A stretch of DNA of 5,086 nucleotides from Oscillospiraceae bacterium. Its GTDB lineage: Bacteria > Bacillota > Clostridia > Oscillospirales > Oscillospiraceae. Below the pieces are notes generated by a model. The model searched no databases. It saw nothing but the letters and a program-made list of their open reading frames with translations, and had not been told where the DNA came from. Made by a program: the position numbers and the translations under genes. Location: contig JAFVWG010000019.1 of assembly GCA_017501805.1 (NCBI GenBank), positions 1 through 5,086 of the forward strand, written 5' to 3'. This document shows, one piece after another, positions 1 through 4,399 of this stretch (the stretch's first letter is position 1; every line of letters starts with the position of its first letter).

Positions 1-420
1 GGGGTCGTCCAGATTGTACTCCGCTGCCAGCTCCACCGGGTCGATGAGCTCTTCCTCCTCGACGGTGTCCAGCGGCGGCATTTCGTCATCCACGTCGATA
101 TCCAGCTCCGCGCTGACGATCTGAATGCCCATCGCGTCAAAGGTGTCGTAGATCTGCTCGATCTTTTCGGGAGAAATATCCAGTTTTTCCAACGCTGCAG
201 ACAGGACGGAGGCCTGGATCGTTCCGTCCTTCTTGGCCTTTGCGATCAGCTCCGTGATCGGCGCGACCGCATCCAGCGGCTCTTTCGCGGCGGCTTTTTC
301 CTCAGCCTTTGCCGCAGTTTTTTTCGACGTCTTCTTTGCAGCCTTTTCCTCCGCCGCTTCGGCAATCTGCTTTACGGTCTGTTCCGCCGCCTCGGCGGCC
401 GCTTTTTTCGTCTGTGCCAT
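1..420 (-). CDS. rpoD: RNA polymerase primary sigma factor RpoD (SigA), N-terminal part, cut by the window edge
   Basis: Primary sigma factor that directs RNA polymerase to housekeeping promoters; cytoplasmic. Reading the minus strand from the ATG at 420-418 gives 140 codons without a stop, running off the left edge. Residues 1-50 are very rich in Ala, Lys and Glu. Residues about 55-105 match sigma-70 region 1.1 (ITELIAKAKKDGTI, then a helix around EKIEQIYDTFDAMGIQIV). Residues 106-130 are acidic. The last visible residues, YNLDDP, are where region 1.2 begins in RpoD proteins (usually followed by VRMYL). The DNA-binding regions 2-4 lie outside the window. The start is supported by an AGGAGA ribosome site at 432-427, 6 nt before the ATG. 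The gene has its own promoter at 505-477. The Lys/Ala-rich leader before region 1.1 is absent from B. subtilis and E. coli sigma factors. Family assignment is confident; the boundary of region 1.1 is approximate. Confidence 0.9.
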   Translation of the reverse strand, partial: MAQTKKAAAEAAEQTVKQIAEAAEEKAAKKTSKKTAAKAEEKAAAKEPLDAVAPITELIAKAKKDGTIQASVLSAALEKLDISPEKIEQIYDTFDAMGIQIVSAELDIDVDDEMPPLDTVEEEELIDPVELAAEYNLDDP

Positions 421-439
421 GTGATCTCTCCTGTTTCAC

Positions 440-461
440 AAATGGGGATATGCCCCCATTT
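440..461 (-). promoter_or_regulatory. hairpin in the rpoD 5' leader
   Basis: In the rpoD transcript, AAATGGGG (461-454) pairs perfectly with CCCCATTT (447-440) around a 6-nt loop. The stem begins about 9 nt after the predicted transcript start and ends 7 nt before the ribosome site (432-427). There is no U-run after it, so it is not a terminator. It could protect the 5' end or affect ribosome access; this role is inferred only. Confidence 0.5.
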
Positions 462-476
462 TTCATAATTCGCCCC

Positions 477-505
477 ATTCTACTCCCCTTTTTTCCCAAA
501 TGCAA
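477..505 (-). promoter_or_regulatory. sigma-A promoter of rpoD
   Basis: On the minus strand, TTGCAT (505-500) and TAGAAT (482-477) are separated by exactly 17 bp, a near-consensus sigma-A promoter. A- and T-rich sequence upstream (about 506-530) resembles an UP element. The predicted transcript starts near position 470, giving a leader of about 50 nt before the rpoD ATG. Read from sequence; the start site is an estimate. Confidence 0.8.
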
Positions 506-553
506 GCCCTTTTTTTGAAATTTTTCCATTCTCTTGCTTTTTCACGAAAAAAG

Positions 554-584
554 TGAAAAAAGCAGCACGCCGCGGCGTGCTGCT
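554..584 (-). terminator. intrinsic terminator of the SIS-domain gene
   Basis: Positions 561-584 are a perfect 24-base palindrome (arm AGCAGCACGCCG). On the minus strand it is followed by a run of T, then CAC and a second run of T. It begins 16 bp after the SIS gene stop (601-603). A second, AT-rich inverted repeat (TTTTTCAC/GTGAAAAA, 538-545 with 553-560) adjoins it and includes part of the T tract. This separates SIS transcription from the rpoD promoter downstream. Confidence 0.85.
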
Positions 585-600
585 TTCGCATTTTGTTTGC

Positions 601-1197
601 TTATTTCTTGTTCAGTCTCTCGCCGACAGCCCCGCCCGGATGGATGAGCGCGAACTGTTCATTGCGGTAGCCGGTCTCCTCGATGAGCGCGGCCTGCAGC
701 GCGTGGAAGATCACGCACAGCGCGGTGGTCGAGGTCGTGCCCTGAGAGTTGTACTTGTCGGTCTCGCGGTTGACGTGCTGCTTGAGCACGATGTCCGCCT
801 GCTGTGCGAGCGGGGATTCCAGGTTCTCCGTCACGGAGATGATGGTCACGCCCTTCGCCTTGCAGATATCAACGATCGGCAGCAGCTCTTTCGTCTTGCC
901 GCCGCGGGACGCGAACACCATCACGTCGCCCTTCTGCAAGAATCCCGTTGCGCCGTGCACGGCTTCCGCCGGGGAAATAAATCTCGCGGGACGCTCGATG
1001 CAGCACATCAGGTGTGCGAAGTGCTGGCAGATAATGCCGGAGTGACCGCAGCCCGCCGCACCGATCCGGGGCGCGTTGGCGAGTGCTTCGACCGCGCGGG
1101 AGAACTGCTCGTCATCAAAATACTCGAGCTCTTCGCGGATGCATTCCATTTCGATCGTATAGGCCTCTTTTGCCTGCCGCAGGGCTTCTGCTTTCAT
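601..1197 (-). CDS. SIS-domain sugar-phosphate isomerase, KpsF/GutQ-like, without CBS domains
   Basis: Probable cytoplasmic aldose-ketose isomerase acting on a phosphosugar; the closest named family is arabinose-5-phosphate isomerase (KdsD/KpsF/GutQ). The protein is 198 residues: an N-terminal helix, then one SIS domain at about 40-195. Landmarks are GCGHSG (49-54), SPAEAVHG (75-82), TSTTA (155-159) and FALIHPGGAVGERL (182-195), the last close to KpsF's FALSHPGGALGRKL. Aligned by eye to E. coli KdsD, E104, E145 and H186 match its active-site E111, E152 and H193, but K59 is replaced by H52. KdsD is about 330 residues and ends in two CBS domains, absent here. The start at 1197 is preferred because AGGAGG (1211-1206) lies 8 nt before it; the ATG two codons upstream is only 2 nt from that site. 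It is divergent from the TIM-like operon. A Gram-positive host would not need the enzyme for Kdo-LPS, so the substrate is uncertain. Confidence 0.85.
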   Translation of the reverse strand: MKAEALRQAKEAYTIEMECIREELEYFDDEQFSRAVEALANAPRIGAAGCGHSGIICQHFAHLMCCIERPARFISPAEAVHGATGFLQKGDVMVFASRGGKTKELLPIVDICKAKGVTIISVTENLESPLAQQADIVLKQHVNRETDKYNSQGTTSTTALCVIFHALQAALIEETGYRNEQFALIHPGGAVGERLNKK

Positions 1198-1205
1198 TTT
1201 CATTT

Positions 1206-1211
1206 CCTCCT
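1206..1211 (-). promoter_or_regulatory. ribosome binding site deciding the SIS gene start
   Basis: AGGAGG on the minus strand lies 8 nt before the ATG at 1197-1195 and only 2 nt before the in-frame ATG at 1203-1201, so the downstream ATG is the likely start. A small 5-bp hairpin (CTGCG-AAA-CGCAG, 1226-1214) sits just upstream of it. Confidence 0.75.
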
Positions 1212-1239
1212 GTCTGCGTTTCGCAGTCTGTTCTCCTAG

Positions 1240-1268
1240 ATTGTAGTACGGATCGCGGAAAAAATCAA
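1240..1268 (-). promoter_or_regulatory. promoter of the SIS-domain gene
   Basis: On the minus strand, TTGATT (1268-1263) and TACAAT (1245-1240) are spaced by 17 bp. A T6 tract lies upstream (about 1284-1279). The predicted transcript starts near 1233, about 36 nt before the ATG. It is back to back with the promoter at 1301-1329, with 32 bp between the two -35 boxes. Confidence 0.75.
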
Positions 1269-1275
1269 CGCATAG

Positions 1276-1296
1276 CGCAAAAAATATCCCATTGCG
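1276..1296. promoter_or_regulatory. possible operator between divergent promoters
   Basis: A short inverted repeat, CGCAA (1276-1280) and TTGCG (1292-1296), separated by 11 bp, lies centrally between the two opposed -35 boxes. The arms are short enough to occur by chance. A regulator site here could control both transcripts, but no regulator gene is in the window. Confidence 0.25.
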
Positions 1297-1300
1297 TCGG

Positions 1301-1329
1301 TTGACAATAGGCACGGAATTTTCTATAAT
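1301..1329 (+). promoter_or_regulatory. perfect-consensus sigma-A promoter of the TIM-like/YjbQ operon
   Basis: TTGACA (1301-1306), a 17-bp spacer and TATAAT (1324-1329) match the sigma-A consensus at all 12 positions with ideal spacing. The transcript should start near 1336, about 32 nt before the ATG at 1368. Such a promoter predicts strong expression unless a repressor acts on it. Confidence 0.9.
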
Positions 1330-1354
1330 CAAGGCGTATGGAATAATACACCAT

Positions 1355-1360
1355 GGAGGG
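1355..1360 (+). promoter_or_regulatory. ribosome binding site deciding the TIM-like gene start
   Basis: GGAGGG lies 7 nt before the ATG at 1368. The in-frame ATG at 1353 overlaps this site and has no Shine-Dalgarno sequence of its own at a workable distance, so 1368 is the likely start. Confidence 0.8.
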
Positions 1361-1367
1361 AAACGGA

Positions 1368-2081
1368 ATGTATAAGAACTGCACCATCAAAGCGCCGTTC
1401 TTCGAGATCGGCCCGAAGTGCTATCTCTACGGCGACGATATCCTCGACCTCGCTCTGGCAGCGGACGCGGCCAGCGAGAAGTACGACGTCGACATCATCT
1501 TCACCACGCCGCTCGTCGAGCTGCGCCGCGTGAAGGAAAACACCAAGCGCCTGCACGTTTTCGCGCCGCATATGGACTCTCTCACGCCCGGCCGCGGTCT
1601 GGCGGAAGTGCTGCCCGAGATGCTGGTCGCCGCAGGTGCCGAGGGCGTTATGCTCAACCACTGCGAAAAGCCCGTCTCCATCGCCCAGCTCAAGGCGTCG
1701 ATCAAGCGTGCCGACGAAGTGGGTCTTGCAACCATCGTCTGCGCGGACTCCATCGCCGAGGCCTCCGCAGTCGCACACCTCAAGCCCAACATCGTCGTCG
1801 CGGAACCGACCGAGCTGATCGGCACCGGCAAGGCGAGCGATGAAGAATATGTCGAAGCCTCCACCCGCGCGGTCAAGGATGTCGATCCCGAGATCCAGGT
1901 CCTGCAGGGCGCCGGCATCAAGTGCTATGACGACGTCTACCGCAACATCTTCGCGGGTGCGGACGCCACCGGCTCTTCGAGCGGCATCGTGGGTCTGCCC
2001 ACGCGCGAAGCCCGCAACCAAATGGTCGACGATATGATCCGCGCTGTCCGCGAAGCATACGACGCCAGAAACAAGAAATAA
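1368..2081 (+). CDS. triosephosphate-isomerase-like TIM-barrel protein
   Basis: Likely cytoplasmic aldose-ketose isomerase of the triosephosphate isomerase (TIM) fold, 237 residues, closer to the short archaeal type than to the usual 250-residue bacterial TpiA. Visible landmarks are GVMLNHCE (93-100) with the general-acid His at H98; VVAEPTELIGTGK (143-155), with catalytic Glu E146 and the mobile loop 6 (archaeal form PPELIGTG); and the C-terminal phosphate-binding segments QGAGI (180-184) and GADATGSSSGI (197-207). The first strand normally carries Asn-x-Lys; here GPK (15-17) appears to align, keeping Lys and losing Asn. The gene is not beside gap or pgk, where glycolytic tpiA usually sits. 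It is co-transcribed with the YjbQ-family gene 35 bp downstream. It may therefore act on another short sugar phosphate such as an erythrulose phosphate, or be a secondary triosephosphate isomerase. The family is confident; the substrate is not. Confidence 0.85.
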   Translation: MYKNCTIKAPFFEIGPKCYLYGDDILDLALAADAASEKYDVDIIFTTPLVELRRVKENTKRLHVFAPHMDSLTPGRGLAEVLPEMLVAAGAEGVMLNHCEKPVSIAQLKASIKRADEVGLATIVCADSIAEASAVAHLKPNIVVAEPTELIGTGKASDEEYVEASTRAVKDVDPEIQVLQGAGIKCYDDVYRNIFAGADATGSSSGIVGLPTREARNQMVDDMIRAVREAYDARNKK

Positions 2082-2116
2082 GAATACATAATATTAAAAT
2101 ATACGGAGGTACTACC

Positions 2117-2737
2117 ATGGAATTCAAAGTTGTCCAGAAAGAACTCGAGCTCCAGTCCCGCGGCTGGATCCCCACCTTCCACGACGTCACGACCGACATC
2201 GTGAAGATCGTTGAAGAGTCCGGCGTGAAGAACGGCACCTGCTGCATCGCTTCCCACCACACCACCTGCTCCGTCATGGTCCAGGAGTGCTCCCACGACT
2301 TCGACACCTTCGATCTGGAATACCTGCAGCACGACCTGCTGGACATCATGCGCAAGCTGATCCCCGACTTTGCCGAGGAGCATCAGTATCGCCATCCCGG
2401 TCCCGTCCACGCGCAGTTCGGCCGCTATGTCGATGAGCCGGGCAACTACACCTCGATGAACACCGACGGTCACCTCCGCAGCGTCTTCTTCGGCCGCAGC
2501 GAGACCATGACCATCAAGGACGGCAAGCTGGACGGCGGCGAATTCGCCCACATCTACTTCATCGACTGGGACCACGTCCGTGCCCGTCATCGTCAGCTGA
2601 ACGTCACCGTTATGGGTACGAGCGAGGATGTCGAGTCCCGCAAGTACAACAACGGCGAAGTCATCAACACCCTCCGCAAGTTCCCCGAAGAAGAGAAGGC
2701 CTATATGACTCAGTTCGACGAGTGGAAGAAGCGCTGA
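2117..2737 (+). CDS. YjbQ/UPF0047 family protein, long variant
   Basis: A 206-residue soluble protein of the YjbQ (UPF0047) family. E. coli YjbQ is 138 residues and has been reported to show weak thiamine-phosphate synthase activity; the family's true role is unsettled. Family marks are the N-terminal strand ending QSRG (13-16), the SHHTTCSV motif (46-53, family HTT/HTS), the helix HDLLDIMRKLIP (72-83), YRHP (91-94) and NTDGHLRSVFFG (115-126; family N-x-D-x-HLK-x(3)-G). His47, His48 and His119 are the likely metal or active-site ligands. Unusual points are an insert of about 20 residues at 95-114, loss of the GTWQ signature (GEFA at 141-144), and an extra tail of about 40 residues (168-206) rich in charged and aromatic residues. 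GGAGG at 2105-2109 lies 7 nt before the start. The gene is the second of an operon with the TIM-like gene and is followed by a strong terminator. Family is likely; function is open. Confidence 0.8.
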   Translation: MEFKVVQKELELQSRGWIPTFHDVTTDIVKIVEESGVKNGTCCIASHHTTCSVMVQECSHDFDTFDLEYLQHDLLDIMRKLIPDFAEEHQYRHPGPVHAQFGRYVDEPGNYTSMNTDGHLRSVFFGRSETMTIKDGKLDGGEFAHIYFIDWDHVRARHRQLNVTVMGTSEDVESRKYNNGEVINTLRKFPEEEKAYMTQFDEWKKR

Positions 2738-2756
2738 GCATTTCCCGAATAAAAAA

Positions 2757-2785
2757 GCAGGTCCGCAAAGCGGACCTGCTTTTTT
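2757..2785 (+). terminator. intrinsic terminator of the TIM-like/YjbQ operon
   Basis: A perfect 10-bp stem, GCAGGTCCGC (2757-2766) with GCGGACCTGC (2770-2779), has an AAA loop and is followed by T6 (2780-2785). A matching A6 run (2751-2756) lies upstream. It begins 19 bp after the YjbQ-family stop. The -35 box of the next promoter starts only 3 bp beyond the T run. Confidence 0.92.
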
Positions 2786-2788
2786 CTA

Positions 2789-2817
2789 TTGACAGTTTTT
2801 TCGACCTTTGCTAAAGT
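2789..2817 (+). promoter_or_regulatory. promoter of the first SLH gene
   Basis: TTGACA (2789-2794), a 17-bp spacer and TAAAGT (2812-2817). The -35 box is perfect; the -10 box matches TATAAT at 4 of 6 positions. The same boxes at the same spacing precede the second SLH gene, which supports the call. The transcript should start near 2824, about 38 nt before the ATG. Confidence 0.75.
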
Positions 2818-2861
2818 GAGAATAGACTTGGCAATTATGCCGCATACAGGGAGGATTTATT

Positions 2862-3548
2862 ATGAAAAAACTCATCGCGCTTCTCCTGTCCGCAGTTCTG
2901 CTGCTGTCCGCCGTTCCGATGGTGGGCGCCGCATCCTTCAAGGACTCCGCGGACGTCACATTCATGAACATTGAAGCCGTTGACATTATGTCCGACCTCA
3001 AGGTCGTCGCCGGCTTCCCCGAGGGTGACTTCAAGCCCAACGACACGCTGACCCGTGCGCAGGCTGCGAAGATCCTCTGCTGCGTCGTGCTCGGCAATGC
3101 AAATGCAGACGCTCTGGCCGCCGGCGGCAGCACCTTCACCGACGTTGCCGCTTCCCACTGGGCGAACAAGTTCGTTGAGTACTGCGCTTCCAAGGGCATC
3201 GTCGCCGGCGTTGGCAGCGGCAAATTTGACCCCAACGGCAAGCTCACCGGCCACGCCTTCGGCAAGATGCTGCTCGTCGCTCTCGGCAGCGACGCTTCTA
3301 AGTTCTCCGGCGCAGGCTGGGATAAAGCCGTTGCGGAAGAGGTCCACGCCAAGCACCTCGACTACGGCGTTGAAGTCACCGGCAAGGAGATCAGCCGTCA
3401 GGACGCCTGCCGTCTGGCTCTGAACGCTCTGTTCTGCGGCGAAGCCGAAGACCCGATGAACACGCTGGCTTACAAGGCGTTCGGTGTCATCCGCAACGCT
3501 GCAAAGACCGCCAACACCAAGTTCTACAAGCGTCCGCGTACCACCTAC
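2862..3548 (+). repeat. tandem duplication, copy 1 of the shared SLH-coding segment
   Basis: This segment aligns without gaps to 4400-5086 at a constant offset of 1538 bp. Exact shared blocks include 2880-2957 (78 bp, codons 7-32), 3392-3434 (43 bp) and 3437-3476 (40 bp). The upstream leaders differ except for the promoter boxes and ribosome site, so similarity is concentrated in the coding region. Confidence 0.9.
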
Positions 3549-4247
3549 ACCAGCAATGACGACGGCGCTTACTGGGAAGGCACGGCAAAGACCGTCACCG
3601 CTTCCCCTGCCTACGTTAAGGAAGACGGAGCGGTCAGAGGCGGCGAACTCGTCAATGCTCTGGGCGTGGAAATCATCGAGCTCGACAAGATCGTCACCGT
3701 CCGTAACGGCGCTACCGGCTCCAAGCTGAAGGAAAACCGCTTCAAGACCGGCAACAAGAAGGTCCTCGGTTTCACCGCGGATGGCGTCCGTCTGGAGGTC
3801 TACCCTGCCGCCGATACCGGCAAGTACACCCTCATCCATCTGTGGTATGTCCCCTGGAAGATCATGGAAGTCGTTGAGCCCAGCATCGGCGAGGACGGCA
3901 CCGTGGAGACTCCGGGCATCGTGATGTTCGACAACGGCAAGACCGTCGAGACCAACGATTACACCAAGGCCGACGTCGGCAACTACATTCTGACCTACTC
4001 CACCGGTAAGTCCAGAAGCAAGCCGACCACCCCCGTCGAGCTCTTCCGCGGCGAGACCGTCACCGGCAAACTCGAAGCGCTCGATGCCAAGAAGGGCGTC
4101 ACGATCGCCGGCAAGACCTATAAATTCCCCGCGTATCTCACCGATAACAGCGGTATGAAGACCTACCTCGAAAACGGCGGCGCCATCGGCGATGAAGTGA
4201 AGCTGCTGATTTCGGAGTTCAACTACGCCATCGCTATGTGGAAGTAA
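2862..4247 (+). CDS. secreted SLH-domain (S-layer homology) protein, copy 1
   Basis: A 461-residue exported protein probably held on the cell wall through SLH repeats, which in other bacteria bind secondary wall polymers. Residues 1-23 are a clear signal peptide (MKK, a Leu/Ala core, likely cut after MVGA). SLH repeat 1 spans about 24-78 and ends in LTRAQAAKIL, a close match to the canonical TRAE motif. Repeat 2 spans about 90-142 (FTDV, SHWA, GIVAGVGSGKFDP) but has LTGHAF where TRAE is expected. A degenerate third repeat covers about 143-193 and ends ISRQDACRLALNALF. From about 230 on the sequence is rich in Gly, Thr and Val and looks beta-stranded; I do not recognise a family there. A GGGAGG ribosome site (2849-2854) lies 7 nt upstream of the start. 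The gene has its own promoter and terminator and is followed by a near-identical paralogue. It has no sortase motif or C-terminal membrane segment. A structural or scaffold role at the surface is an inference. Confidence 0.85.
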   Translation: MKKLIALLLSAVLLLSAVPMVGAASFKDSADVTFMNIEAVDIMSDLKVVAGFPEGDFKPNDTLTRAQAAKILCCVVLGNANADALAAGGSTFTDVAASHWANKFVEYCASKGIVAGVGSGKFDPNGKLTGHAFGKMLLVALGSDASKFSGAGWDKAVAEEVHAKHLDYGVEVTGKEISRQDACRLALNALFCGEAEDPMNTLAYKAFGVIRNAAKTANTKFYKRPRTTYTSNDDGAYWEGTAKTVTASPAYVKEDGAVRGGELVNALGVEIIELDKIVTVRNGATGSKLKENRFKTGNKKVLGFTADGVRLEVYPAADTGKYTLIHLWYVPWKIMEVVEPSIGEDGTVETPGIVMFDNGKTVETNDYTKADVGNYILTYSTGKSRSKPTTPVELFRGETVTGKLEALDAKKGVTIAGKTYKFPAYLTDNSGMKTYLENGGAIGDEVKLLISEFNYAIAMWK

Positions 4248-4269
4248 TTTCCATTTCCCAAAGTGACCA

Positions 4270-4309
4270 AAACGGGGCAGTCGAATGGCTGCCCCGTTTC
4301 AGTAATTTT
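4270..4309 (+). terminator. probable terminator after the first SLH gene
   Basis: An 11-bp stem, AAACGGGGCAG (4270-4280) with CTGCCCCGTTT (4289-4299), can be extended by a C-G and a G-T pair to leave a GAAT tetraloop. The following tract is interrupted (TTTCAGTAATTTT), weaker than a pure T run, so some read-through into the second SLH gene is possible. It starts 22 bp after the stop codon. Confidence 0.75.
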
Positions 4310-4322
4310 CACAGAATTTTCA

Positions 4323-4351
4323 TTGACAGAAGCACCGCGATTTGGTAAAGT
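4323..4351 (+). promoter_or_regulatory. promoter of the second SLH gene
   Basis: TTGACA (4323-4328), a 17-bp spacer and TAAAGT (4346-4351), the same boxes as upstream of copy 1, although the spacers differ in sequence. The boxes are followed by GA in both cases. The transcript should start near 4358, about 42 nt before the ATG at 4400. Confidence 0.75.
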
Positions 4352-4399
4352 GATACTGTTAAGATAAGCCCTGTGCTTAAAAAACTAGGAGGAATTACC

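Noticed and set aside
302..529. 75-codon minus-strand frame across the rpoD leader, including a possible leader peptide from the ATG at 466
   Set aside because: No ribosome site precedes either ATG, the longer frame starts upstream of the rpoD promoter, and it overlaps rpoD in another frame with a low-complexity product.
553..1239. Open frame of 228 codons on the plus strand opposite the SIS gene
   Set aside because: It begins inside the terminator palindrome, has no ribosome site or promoter, and its protein resembles nothing, while the minus strand gives a clear SIS domain.
1198..1332. 45-residue upstream extension of the SIS protein
   Set aside because: It would run through the promoter at 1240-1268 and leave the AGGAGG site at 1206-1211 without use.
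1329..2021. Open frame of 230 codons on the minus strand opposite the TIM-like gene
   Set aside because: Shadow of the TIM-like coding frame; no ribosome site and no recognisable motif.
2082..2116. Separate promoter or TPP riboswitch for the YjbQ-family gene
   Set aside because: The 35-bp gap is AT-rich but has no spaced -35/-10 pair and is far too short for a riboswitch, so the gene is best read as second in the operon.
2835..3839. Long open frame of 334 codons on the minus strand opposite the first SLH gene
   Set aside because: It lies opposite a well-supported SLH gene with signal peptide and ribosome site. Its composition is what a C-ending codon bias produces on the other strand, and the same shadow reappears opposite copy 2.
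4270..4299. Inverted repeat as an insertion-sequence end that caused the duplication
   Set aside because: It is a single hairpin with a short loop just after a stop codon, as expected for a terminator; no transposase gene or target duplication is seen.
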